From NCBI RefSeq assembly GCF_039543185.1, contig NZ_BAABJG010000029.1:62001-126000 (forward strand): a stretch of 64,000 bases of DNA, read 5' to 3'. The translations under genes were made by a program, and so were the position numbers. The notes below the pieces were generated by a model. It was not told the origin of the DNA, did no database searches, and saw nothing but the letters and a program-made list of their open reading frames with translations. Below are positions 17,196 to 25,325 of the stretch, in pieces. Each line of letters starts with the position of its first letter. Within the stretch, counting starts at the first letter, position 1. Source of the DNA: Paenibacillus_S vulneris. GTDB lineage: Bacteria > Bacillota > Bacilli > Paenibacillales > NBRC-103111.

Positions 17196-18176
17196 ATGAA
17201 AATTCTCTTTTTGGAAAGCGGGCCCATCTGGTCGAGGGGGCTCCCTGATGGATTGCGTGATTTGGGTCATAACGTAAAGATTTCAGGTCCCTTGACCAAG
17301 AAAAAAATAGCTTCATTGATTTCCTCCTACAAGCCGCAGCTGCTTATGACTGTGGGTTGGGGCCCTGAACAAACAAAGGAAAAGCAGCGGTGGATGCGCC
17401 AATACGCCAGCATTTCGGGTATTCCATTGATCTATTGGTCAACGGAGGATCCCAATTTCACAGCAGAATTTACACTTCCGTTGATCCGAAGAATGAAACC
17501 GGATTTTGTATTTACCATTTCCGCCCGGACAGCCGCATATTATCGGAAGCTTGGTATCCGCGCGGCTCATCTCGATTTTGGTTTTTCTCCTAGTATTCAT
17601 CGAAGGGTAAAGCCGCTTAAAAAGTATAGACATAAAATTGCCGTCGTAGCGAACGCCTATCCTCAAGTCTTAAGCAGATATCCGAAGCATTTTCGGCGAA
17701 AGGCATTGAATCTTCTGATACGTCCGCTGCTTTCTGCAGGGATTCGGGTAGATTTCTACGGGTCAGATTGGGAGAAGATGAAGCCTTACTTGGGTAAAAC
17801 CATTCCACGAGGCTGGATACATGGGAAGCTGCCTTACCAAAATGCGAATCAAGTTTATAGTTCATCGCAAATCATGCTGGGTCTGCAAAATTACAGGGAT
17901 ATGGTAACCCAGCGAACCTATGAAATATTAGGTTCAGGGGGGTTCCTTCTTACCATCGACACACCGGGGGTAAGACGGGTCGGTAAACCGGGACGCGATT
18001 TTGCAGTGTCGACCTCGCCTAAAGATACGGTGCGGCTGGTACATCATTATCTAGAGCACCCATCAGCTCGAGAACGCATTCGTAGGCAAGGGAACCGTAC
18101 GGTTTATAGGCATAATTACACGAATCGGGCAAAACGTATGCTATCGATTCTTAGGAGGACGGGCTTATTAAAGTAG
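17196..18176 (+). CDS. CgeB-like glycosyltransferase (paralogue 2)
   Basis: 326 residues, similar throughout to the 14822-15802 product: ILFLESGPIWSRGLPDGLRDLGHNVKISGPLTKKK at the N-terminus and VTQRTYEILGSGGFLLTIDTPGVRRVGKPGRDFAV near the C-terminus. ATG 17196 is 5 bp after AAGGGGAG; GTG 17190 is less likely. The gene contains at its very end the ribosome site and start of the next deacetylase, so the two are coupled. The duplication of a glycosyltransferase-deacetylase pair is clear. Confidence 0.85.
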   Translation: MKILFLESGPIWSRGLPDGLRDLGHNVKISGPLTKKKIASLISSYKPQLLMTVGWGPEQTKEKQRWMRQYASISGIPLIYWSTEDPNFTAEFTLPLIRRMKPDFVFTISARTAAYYRKLGIRAAHLDFGFSPSIHRRVKPLKKYRHKIAVVANAYPQVLSRYPKHFRRKALNLLIRPLLSAGIRVDFYGSDWEKMKPYLGKTIPRGWIHGKLPYQNANQVYSSSQIMLGLQNYRDMVTQRTYEILGSGGFLLTIDTPGVRRVGKPGRDFAVSTSPKDTVRLVHHYLEHPSARERIRRQGNRTVYRHNYTNRAKRMLSILRRTGLLK

Positions 18177-18790
18177 CTTATCTGACTTTTGACGATGGTC
18201 CTGCCCGCTATACAGGAGCCATTCTGGATCAGCTAAGGGAGCATGGGGTTAAGGCGACCTTTTTTGTCCTTGGCAACCGTACTCCCAAAGGAATTCGCTT
18301 GTATAAAAGAATGGTACAAGAAGGCCATGCCATCGGCAATCATACGTTTTCTCACAATTATCCGGTCATTTACAGCTCTATATCGGCATTTCTAAAGGAT
18401 TTCCGTAAGCTGGAGTCCCTATTGCAGCGACAAGTACATGTAAAGCCGAAGATCTTTCGATTTCCAGGGGGGTCCCAAAACGCAGTGAACCCGTTGTATG
18501 GGAATAGGGCCCAGATGACCAAGGTGAACCAAGTCATGACGAGAAGAGGATACCGGTATTTTGATTGGAATGTCGAGTCCGGCGACTCCGAAATCCCTCG
18601 TCCCACCACGGAAGCTATGATTCGCAATGTACTGCGCGGCAGCAAAAACAAACGTAAAATCATCGTCCTATTCCATGATTTCAATCCCAATACGCCCAAA
18701 TGCCTGCCGGCTGTAATCAAAGGGCTGAGAAGGCAAGGCTTTAGATTCCAGGTACTGTCTAAAAAATCATTTACCGTTCGTTTTCGGTAA
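18167..18790 (+). CDS. NodB-fold polysaccharide deacetylase with probable ATT start
   Basis: The frame opens after a TAG at 18152-18154 and encodes LTFDDGPARYTG (motif 1 with both Asp), NHTFSHN (metal His), RFPGGSQN, DWNVESGD and IVLFHDF, a complete active site. The only codon near the strong TTAGGAGG (18151-18158) that could start is ATT 18167, 8 bp away; the first TTG (18299) would delete motif 1. The product is then 207 residues. It overlaps the glycosyltransferase stop (18174-18176). No signal peptide. This is a different subfamily (TFDDGP) from the two PdaB-like proteins. Confidence 0.8.
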   Translation: MKVAYLTFDDGPARYTGAILDQLREHGVKATFFVLGNRTPKGIRLYKRMVQEGHAIGNHTFSHNYPVIYSSISAFLKDFRKLESLLQRQVHVKPKIFRFPGGSQNAVNPLYGNRAQMTKVNQVMTRRGYRYFDWNVESGDSEIPRPTTEAMIRNVLRGSKNKRKIIVLFHDFNPNTPKCLPAVIKGLRRQGFRFQVLSKKSFTVRFR

Positions 18791-18866
18791 TCAGGAACTT
18801 GAAAGTTTTTTTACCTTTCTGTGGTATTATGGTTCTAATACTTTGAATAACAGGACTGATACCAAA

Positions 18867-19598
18867 ATGAAGCGAAGCCGCAGGACGTTGCCAGAAACGG
18901 AATACCGCGCTATTTTGCGGGCAGCAGACGATATCATTGCCCAAGGCGGAAGGACGTTGCTTGCCAAAATATTGAAAGGCTCGAAAGAGCGGAAAGTATT
19001 GGAGCTAGGACTGGATCAAAACCCTTCTTATGGTTTCTACAGAGATCTTACGTTGGAGCAGATCATGGACAAAGTGGATACTATGATAGACACGGGATTT
19101 TTGGGGACGGAAAGACAGGGTAAGCTGTCCATGATCATTTTCACACCGTATGGATGGGCTGTCGAACGAGAACAGCGCGCCCAAGAGTTTTTACAAGAGT
19201 GGGATCATTGGCTTGAGCATAACGTAACACCGGTCAGTATGGAATATTTGAAAGAACGGAACCGGGGGATGATGCTCCTGTTTCTGTATAAAGTCTTGTG
19301 CTCCGCTAATAAGAAATACATTCCTTACTTGAGATTGTGGGAGCAGGTGGAATTCAAGAAGGTTCAGAGGGAGATTCGGCATGTGATTGAAGCGTTGGAG
19401 CAACGTGAGGGAATGAATGACAAGCAGTGGGGCCAGTTGGTGGGTGAGATGGCCCAATCCTTGCTCCTTCGGTCCGACAATCCCATTATATTAGCATGCG
19501 GGAAGTGTGGGAATCCGTTCCTGTTGGACGAGTCGAATCCGGATTATTACACGAGCGAAGGACTGCAATTTCCGCAACGGTGCCCTCAATGCCGCTAG
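18867..19598 (+). CDS. RQC-like (RQC-minor type) DNA-binding protein with C-terminal zinc ribbon
   Basis: About 243 residues. The N-terminus (LPETEYRAILRAADDIIAQGGRTLLAKILKGS) resembles the winged-helix RQC domain of RecQ helicases standing alone, with no helicase motifs. The C-terminus has ACGKCGNPF...PQRCPQCR, a four-cysteine zinc ribbon. The middle is helical and charged. Function unknown; a DNA-binding or processing accessory role is inference. ATG 18867 is used; a TTG at 18843 would add 8 residues. Monocistronic. Confidence 0.6.
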   Translation: MKRSRRTLPETEYRAILRAADDIIAQGGRTLLAKILKGSKERKVLELGLDQNPSYGFYRDLTLEQIMDKVDTMIDTGFLGTERQGKLSMIIFTPYGWAVEREQRAQEFLQEWDHWLEHNVTPVSMEYLKERNRGMMLLFLYKVLCSANKKYIPYLRLWEQVEFKKVQREIRHVIEALEQREGMNDKQWGQLVGEMAQSLLLRSDNPIILACGKCGNPFLLDESNPDYYTSEGLQFPQRCPQCR

Positions 19599-19654
19599 CA
19601 CGAAGCTTATTCAAATAAAGATGATGTTCAGCCTGCACGGTCTGGAGCGAGCGA

Positions 19655-19690
19655 AGGGAGTACGGGGGATCGAAATCCTCCGCCTCCCTG
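19655..19690. terminator. Hairpin between convergent genes
   Basis: GGGGAT-CGAA-ATCCTC core with flanking AGGGA/TCCCT, in the 100-bp gap between the RQC-like and DUF4261 genes. No T run, so a terminator role is uncertain. Confidence 0.45.
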
Positions 19691-19701
19691 ACGTCTCGGG
19701 A

Positions 19702-20835
19702 TTAATATTCGATTTTGAGGCTCTCTCCGTCTACATATACGCCTTGGGAACGGGTAATCGGCAGCTTGTGCTCCGCTGAAAAGCCGATGGTTTCCCCGTC
19801 CCTTAAAGTGACGTTGCTTTCCACGATATATGCGGAAATATTGATCAGAAAATCACGCAGATCGGCAGGAGAAGCCTGACTGTCCAGCACTTCGATCTCT
19901 TCCTTGCCGAATGGCCGCAGTCCACAGGTATATCCATTCATTCCTGAGTCCGTTCTGACAAGACCAAAGTGAACCAGATTCAATAGAGGAAACATATCAT
20001 CTGACTTCATCAGCTCAGCCATTTCCACATAAAGCTCCGGCTGGAATACGGTACCCGACGAATAGAATCCGATTGCGTTCGGAAGCTTCAAGCAGCTGGC
20101 CGCAAGCTTGGTATACAGCCTGCCGCTATCCAACGGAGAGCCGGAGCGGGTAAATACAGCCAGAATGATTTGGGCCACATGGGTTTTGGTAACGTCAGCG
20201 GCCTCCCGCCAGAGATAGTTGCCTCCTGCATAATGCTCTGCCTCCCCGTCTGGAATTGGAGCATCCACAAAGCTTATAGCGGCAGTGAAGCCGTCCGTTT
20301 CAAAAACGAGGATTCCTTCCTTTTCTTCCTCAGGGCCCTCACCTTCCCCTGATGCTGATGAACAAGAGATATTCCAATCCTTCATCAGGTTCTCTTTGAC
20401 CTGATCCAGATCGCATTCCGGAGAGTTCAGCAGCACGAACCCGTTAAATAAGCCTCCGGAGGGCTCGTCCTGAGACTCCGCAGCGTCCTCTTGCGTTTGA
20501 GCCGCCTCGATTGCTGCCGCCTGCTTCATCCAATACTCGCGGATCATTTCTACCATAGCTATAGCTTCCTGCTTCGCAGTAGCGGGGTCATAGGGCTGCA
20601 TCTCGCTGAAGATATGGCCGCAATGCTCCGTATCCGATGGATGCTCATAGCCGCCGCAGACACCAAGGAGCCATTTTCCCAGCCATGTTTTTTTGTACTT
20701 GAAGATGTAGTAGTGCATACCATGCAAATCGAATTCAGCTGCAATTTCAATTTTGCTAGGTTTTTGGCCGAGTTCTCGTTCATCCGACAGCCAATTGATC
20801 ATAGATTGCATAGCGGCTTGCTGCTGGGATGTCAT
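19702..20835 (-). CDS. DUF4261 domain protein
   Basis: 377 residues. The C-terminal two thirds match the DUF4261 pattern: FVLLNSPECDLDQVKENLMKDWNIS, VFETDGFTAAISFVDAPIPDGEAEHYA and NYLWREAADVTKTHVAQIILAVF. The N-terminal ~110 residues form a separate acidic module (DLHGMHYYIFKYKKTWLGKWLLGVCGGYEHPSDTEHCGHIFSEM), joined by a Glu/Gln-rich linker. Soluble, cytosolic, function unknown. Divergent from the regulator at 21077. Confidence 0.75.
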   Translation of the reverse strand: MTSQQQAAMQSMINWLSDERELGQKPSKIEIAAEFDLHGMHYYIFKYKKTWLGKWLLGVCGGYEHPSDTEHCGHIFSEMQPYDPATAKQEAIAMVEMIREYWMKQAAAIEAAQTQEDAAESQDEPSGGLFNGFVLLNSPECDLDQVKENLMKDWNISCSSASGEGEGPEEEKEGILVFETDGFTAAISFVDAPIPDGEAEHYAGGNYLWREAADVTKTHVAQIILAVFTRSGSPLDSGRLYTKLAASCLKLPNAIGFYSSGTVFQPELYVEMAELMKSDDMFPLLNLVHFGLVRTDSGMNGYTCGLRPFGKEEIEVLDSQASPADLRDFLINISAYIVESNVTLRDGETIGFSAEHKLPITRSQGVYVDGESLKIEY

Positions 20836-21076
20836 TTAATCCTCTCCCTGGTCAAGTTAAGTTCTCTATTCTTGTATATACTAGCAGCAGTTGGATGTAA
20901 ATGGGACTAAAAGATTAACCTTCTTTCCCGTGTTGATCGCAGGATCTCTGATGGAATCGTTGCAATAAGCCACACCAAATTGACACTATGGAGTTGAATC
21001 AGTATATTTTAGCTATAAAGTGAACGAGAATAAATTAATGTATCGTTTCCTGCGAGGTTTAGAAGAGGGGCATTCT

Positions 21077-22867
21077 ATGAAAAAAATAAAGGCATTGGTC
21101 ATCGCGCCCTACCGCGGGTTGGTGGAGCTGACCTCCAATCTCAAAGATCAACTGGATGATTTTGAAGTAACGGTGATACAAGGCGATTTGTCGGAGCCTT
21201 TGCCTGTTCATCAATATGAGAAGGAAGGCTATGACGTCATTATTAGCCGGGGCGGGACGGCCAGGCTGATCCGTAAGCTCAGCTCACTTCCGGTAGTAGA
21301 GATCAAAATATCCGGCTTTGACATTCTGCGGCTAATCACGCTGCTGAAGGAATACAAAATTCCTATTGAAATGATAGGATTCCCTAATATTATCGAGGCG
21401 GTTGTCGCCGTATCACGGCTGCTGGATGTCGATATTCCCTATACGATCATTAACGAGCAGGATGATGTGAACGAGGTCCTTGAGGCGGCACGGAGCAAAG
21501 GGGCACTTGTGATTGTCGGCGGGACGAATACGGTGCGGCTGGCCAAGGAGCAAGGGCTTCAGGGCATTCTGATCACGTCCGGTAAAGAATCCGTGCTGGA
21601 GGCGTTCGAGAACGCGAGAAATGTGTGCCAGGCCGTCAGTTGCTACAAAGCTGAGGGGCAGATGCTGAACTCGCTCGCTCAAGGTGCGGAACAGGGGATG
21701 GCGGTGATGCAGACCGGCGGCAGACTGCATTATATGAATGCTGCGTTCCGGGATATGCTGGGCATTCGCCACGATCAAGATGCGGATGTCATAATGCGGC
21801 AGAGGTTCCCCAAATTGCTGGCTCTGATGCAAAAGTCAGGCGGCAAGGTTGGTGAAGCCTCCTCCTTTGAGCTGTACGACATGACGTTCCGTCATAAGCT
21901 TACTTTGATCCGGGGGGAAGGGGAGCCGGAGGCTGCGTTTAATCTCTATGTGCGTCCGGTAACGGATAACGAGAACGATATTCAGGTTCGGCGGTTGGAG
22001 CCGTTTATCGAGACGTTTCCTCATCTGATTCGGGCCCGCTCCGATTTCCAGGAAGCACTTGCCTCAGCTGCGGAAAGGCTGCAGCGGGTACGTCCTCTCG
22101 CCGTATACGGAGAGCAGGGAACAGGAAAACGGATTTTTGCAGGCACGGTATGGCGGCAGCTGCATCCTGAAGGAGGCGAGCTGCTGGAGGTGAATGTTAT
22201 ACGCGGCTCCGAGGAAGCCTTCATGCACTTGAAGCATCTGCTGGGAGAGGCTCTGCCTGGCAGCATGATCTATTTGCGCGGTGCGGAACGGCTCTCGCCC
22301 AAATACCAGAGAAGGCTGGCGGAGTCGGTTCCCCAATGCGCTGCATACCTGATCTGCTCCTTCGAGAAGGCGCCCGGGCAGCTGCGGGAGGAAGGGCTTC
22401 TGGAGCCGGAGCTGCTCTCGCTGATCGAAGGGGCAGCCGTCGAGATGAAGCCGCTCCGAACAAATCCTCAGGAGCTGGAGGAGCTGATCCGTATTTTTAT
22501 TTCGGAGAATAACGAGAAATACGGCAAGCAGGTTGTCGGCATTCGTCCTAAAGCGCAGGAAGCGCTCTACGAATACCCGTGGAAGGGCAATCTGATAGAG
22601 CTTCGAGATACGGTGAAAGAGCTGGTAAAAGCGGCCGAAGGCGAGTATATCGACGAAGAGCTTCTCGCCGTGCTGGAAAAGCAGAGAATCGGGCAAGGCC
22701 CGGCAAGCGGCGCCCGAACGATTAATCTGGATCAGCCTCTGCAGAGTATCCAGAAGGAGATCATTCAGCTGGTGCTCCAGGAGGAGAACATGAATCAGTC
22801 CCGTGCAGCCAAAAGGCTCGGGATTAATCGTTCAACGCTGTGGAGAATATTGAAGGATCCGATATAA
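21077..22867 (+). CDS. PrpR-N/PAS/degenerate AAA+/Fis regulator of the downstream sugar-acid operon
   Basis: 596 residues. Residues 1-180 form a PrpR-N sensor (YDVIISRGGTARLIR), about 195-300 a PAS-like domain, 330-500 an NtrC-type AAA+ relic, and 571-592 a Fis helix-turn-helix (NQSRAAKRLGINRSTLWRIL). Walker A is kept (GEQGTGKR, 345-352), but Walker B has lost its acidic pair (SMIYLRGAE) and the sigma54-contacting GAFTGA loop is missing. It therefore probably activates a sigmaA promoter instead. ATG 21077 has GAGGGG 6 bp upstream. A sigmaA promoter and a perfect palindrome lie directly downstream of it. Confidence 0.82.
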   Translation: MKKIKALVIAPYRGLVELTSNLKDQLDDFEVTVIQGDLSEPLPVHQYEKEGYDVIISRGGTARLIRKLSSLPVVEIKISGFDILRLITLLKEYKIPIEMIGFPNIIEAVVAVSRLLDVDIPYTIINEQDDVNEVLEAARSKGALVIVGGTNTVRLAKEQGLQGILITSGKESVLEAFENARNVCQAVSCYKAEGQMLNSLAQGAEQGMAVMQTGGRLHYMNAAFRDMLGIRHDQDADVIMRQRFPKLLALMQKSGGKVGEASSFELYDMTFRHKLTLIRGEGEPEAAFNLYVRPVTDNENDIQVRRLEPFIETFPHLIRARSDFQEALASAAERLQRVRPLAVYGEQGTGKRIFAGTVWRQLHPEGGELLEVNVIRGSEEAFMHLKHLLGEALPGSMIYLRGAERLSPKYQRRLAESVPQCAAYLICSFEKAPGQLREEGLLEPELLSLIEGAAVEMKPLRTNPQELEELIRIFISENNEKYGKQVVGIRPKAQEALYEYPWKGNLIELRDTVKELVKAAEGEYIDEELLAVLEKQRIGQGPASGARTINLDQPLQSIQKEIIQLVLQEENMNQSRAAKRLGINRSTLWRILKDPI

Positions 22868-22892
22868 AACATTAGAAGTGTGGTGTGCATTA

Positions 22893-22921
22893 AGCCCTAT
22901 ATCCAGTCCGGATGTAGGGCT
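22893..22921 (+). terminator. Hairpin after the regulator gene
   Basis: 12-bp arms (AGCCCTATATCC / GGATGTAGGGCT, one G-U-type pair), weak T stretch. Confidence 0.5.
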
Positions 22922-22948
22922 ATTTGTGTTACAAATCGCAACTATACA

Positions 22949-22965
22949 TGTTGCACAATGCAACA
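22949..22965. promoter_or_regulatory. Palindrome, candidate activator site
   Basis: TGTTGCA-CAA-TGCAACA, perfect 7-bp arms, centred about 80 bp upstream of the predicted transcription start; a further TGCAA half-site follows at 22982-22986. Confidence 0.6.
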
Positions 22966-23001
22966 ATAAGAAAGTATATGATGCAATATACAATAAAATT
23001 G

Positions 23002-23030
23002 TTGATATTTAAAACTATATTATTTATAAT
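23002..23030 (+). promoter_or_regulatory. SigmaA promoter of the sugar-acid operon
   Basis: TTGATA (23002-23007), 17-bp spacer, TATAAT (23025-23030). No GG-N10-GC sigma54 element was seen. Confidence 0.75.
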
Positions 23031-23108
23031 TCATTACGAAAGACATATTGATGATAACTGTTGTGAAATAAAACGTTTTTATAGGATGGGAAATAGAAGG
23101 AGGCCTTT

Positions 23109-23993
23109 ATGGTGGAATTAAAAGGGATTATTCCTGCTATGCTGACACCGCTTACGGAAGATCAGAAGGTTAACGAGCCCGTGGTACGCCAGTTGACGAA
23201 CCGGCTTATTGAATCCGGGGTTCATGGGATTTTTATTCTCGGAACGAACGGCGAATTCCATTTGCTCTCTACGGAAGAGAAGCTGGCTATGGCTCGCATC
23301 GTGATAGAAGAGGTAAAAGGCAGAGTTCCCGTGATCGTTGGTACTGGGGGCGGGACGACGGAGGAAGTGATTGAGCTTTCCAGACAGATGGAGCAATTGG
23401 GAGCCGATGCGGTTTCGATTATTACACCCTTCTTCATAGCTCCTTCACAAGAGGAGCTCATCGTTCATTATACCCGAATCGCCGAATCGACGAAGCTGCC
23501 GATCGTGCTGTACAACATTCCTTCAAGAACCGGTGTAAACCTGGAGCCGGAGACGGCAGCCGTCTTGGCCAAGCTTCCTAACATTGTCGGTATTAAGGAC
23601 AGCAGCGGCAATTTCGCCAATATCGAGAATTACATTAAGGCAACCCAAGGCGAAGCTTTTACCGTCTTCGCAGGCACGGATTCGCTGATTTTGAAAACAT
23701 TGCTTGCCGGCGGCGTGGGTGCGGTGGCCGCGACAGCCAATATGCTTCCTGAAACCGTTGTATCGATCTACAATCACTGGCAGAACGGCAATATCGAAGA
23801 AGCACAGAAAGCGCAGGAAGCGCTTCAGCCGCTTCGCGATACTTTTGCTCTGGGGACGCTCCCATCCGTTTTGAAAAAGGCCGTAGAATTGAGCGGTATT
23901 CCGGTAGGACCGCCGAAATCGCCTGTATCCGTTGTTTCGGGAGAGGCGCTGAAGAAGGTTCAGGCTATGGTGGATTCCTATCAAAGCCGTTAA
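23109..23993 (+). CDS. DapA-superfamily aldolase/lyase
   Basis: 294 residues, a class-I aldolase (beta/alpha)8 barrel. GTNGEFHLL, the Tyr in VLYNIPSRTG and the Schiff-base Lys in IVGIKDSSG are in place. Members cleave or form 2-keto acids (dihydrodipicolinate, N-acetylneuraminate, 2-keto-3-deoxy sugar acids). Lying first in a sugar-acid operon, a keto-acid aldolase role fits better than lysine synthesis. GAAGGAGG precedes ATG. Confidence 0.88.
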   Translation: MVELKGIIPAMLTPLTEDQKVNEPVVRQLTNRLIESGVHGIFILGTNGEFHLLSTEEKLAMARIVIEEVKGRVPVIVGTGGGTTEEVIELSRQMEQLGADAVSIITPFFIAPSQEELIVHYTRIAESTKLPIVLYNIPSRTGVNLEPETAAVLAKLPNIVGIKDSSGNFANIENYIKATQGEAFTVFAGTDSLILKTLLAGGVGAVAATANMLPETVVSIYNHWQNGNIEEAQKAQEALQPLRDTFALGTLPSVLKKAVELSGIPVGPPKSPVSVVSGEALKKVQAMVDSYQSR

Positions 23994-24031
23994 ATCTCAG
24001 TTGTTTCAAATCCATCCAAGGGGTTGAATTC

Positions 24032-25198
24032 ATGAAAACGCTGTACCAGTTTCAAACCGCAGATCATATTATCGCAGGACGAAACTCGCTGCAAAGCGTG
24101 GGAGAGCATCTGCACCTTACCGGCGTCGATGTGAAATCGGTGCTTATCCTTACACAGCCTTCAATTAAATCATTAGGCTTTGTCGATGCCTTGGTCAGCC
24201 AACTGGCAGCCAAGGGCGTGACTGCCGACGTTAATACAAACATTTTGCCGGAACCGACGGTAGAGAACATTGAGCAGGTGTTTGCCGGCATGGCGGACAA
24301 AGCTTACGATGTCTTGATCGGGTTCGGTGGGGGAAGCGTTCTCGATTCCGCCAAAATTTTGGCCGTTCTCGCTACGAACGAATGCTCCATCCGCGACCTG
24401 CTCGGAACGGATTTGGTCAAGAAGCCGGGAATCCCGACGATTCTGATTCCGACCACCTCAGGTACGGGGGCGGAGGTTACTCCGAACGCTATCGTTACAT
24501 TGCCTGACGAAGAGCTGAAGATAGGCATCGTCAGCAAGCATATGCTTCCAAAGGTCGTCTTCCTTGATCCGATGCTGACACTGGGATTGCCAAAGCCGAT
24601 TACGGCGGCTACCGGAATGGATGCGTTCACCCATTCGCTCGAATCCTTCATTTCGAATAAAGCGAATCCGATCAGCGATATGTTTGCGCTGGAATCGATT
24701 CGTCTGATTTCGTCCAGCATTGTGGAAGCTTATCAGAACGGAGCTAACGTTGATGCCAGAGAAAAGATGCTGCTTGGCTCCATGTACGGCGGGATGGCAT
24801 TGACGGCTGCGGGTACCGCAGCAGTTCATGCATTGGCCTATCCGCTCGGCGGCAAATTCAAAATCGCCCATGGCGTAGCCAATTCGATGCTGCTTCCGCA
24901 TGTGATGGAGTTCAATATGGATGCGATTGAGGAGCGGTTATATCAAGTGGCTGAACCTATGGGTATTCAGGTGCAAGGGTTGACTTCCTCACAGGCCGCG
25001 GCCAAAGTGGTCGAGCGTATCGTCGAATGGACGACCGTTCTGGAAATACCGCAGGATTTGAGCAGCTTCGGAGTTAAGCCGGATGACGTACCTGAGCTCG
25101 CCGTATCGGCGTCCAAAGTAACCCGCCTGCTGAATAATAATCCAAAAGAGCTCAGCCTGCAGGACATGGAAGCGATTTACCGCAAATTGCTGGCATAA
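24032..25198 (+). CDS. Iron-containing alcohol dehydrogenase
   Basis: 388 residues of the group-III alcohol dehydrogenase family. NAD-binding GFGGGSVLDSAK and TTSGTGAEVTPNA; metal ligands in ATGMDAFTHSLE and AAVHALAYPLGGKFKIAHG. It probably reduces or oxidises a small aldehyde or hydroxy acid formed in the pathway. The gene follows the aldolase by 38 bp. Confidence 0.9.
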   Translation: MKTLYQFQTADHIIAGRNSLQSVGEHLHLTGVDVKSVLILTQPSIKSLGFVDALVSQLAAKGVTADVNTNILPEPTVENIEQVFAGMADKAYDVLIGFGGGSVLDSAKILAVLATNECSIRDLLGTDLVKKPGIPTILIPTTSGTGAEVTPNAIVTLPDEELKIGIVSKHMLPKVVFLDPMLTLGLPKPITAATGMDAFTHSLESFISNKANPISDMFALESIRLISSSIVEAYQNGANVDAREKMLLGSMYGGMALTAAGTAAVHALAYPLGGKFKIAHGVANSMLLPHVMEFNMDAIEERLYQVAEPMGIQVQGLTSSQAAAKVVERIVEWTTVLEIPQDLSSFGVKPDDVPELAVSASKVTRLLNNNPKELSLQDMEAIYRKLLA

Positions 25199-25218
25199 CT
25201 AGATACAACGAAACGAAG

Positions 25219-25308
25219 TCATGGAAAATAATGCGGCTTCAGGCTACTGATCAGGAAAATTGGCATGAAGTGGTCGCAGCTTGGAGCCTGCATTTCCTAT
25301 TTCCATGA
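25219..25308 (+). other. Intercistronic stem-loop
   Basis: TCATGGAAA (25219-25227) pairs with TTTCCATGA (25300-25308) and CAGGCT (25240-25245) with AGCCTG (25285-25290), just before the AAAGGAG of the kinase gene. It could be an mRNA processing or stability element. Confidence 0.4.
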
Positions 25309-25325
25309 TAAAGGAGTGAACGGGC

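Noticed and set aside
13906..18790. Classic nod-factor or exopolysaccharide operon
   Set aside because: No polymerase, flippase or exported enzyme, and genes lie on both strands; the CgeB-type transferases point to spore glycans instead.
22064..22696. Minus-strand frame in the regulator gene
   Set aside because: Antisense shadow of the AAA domain coding region.
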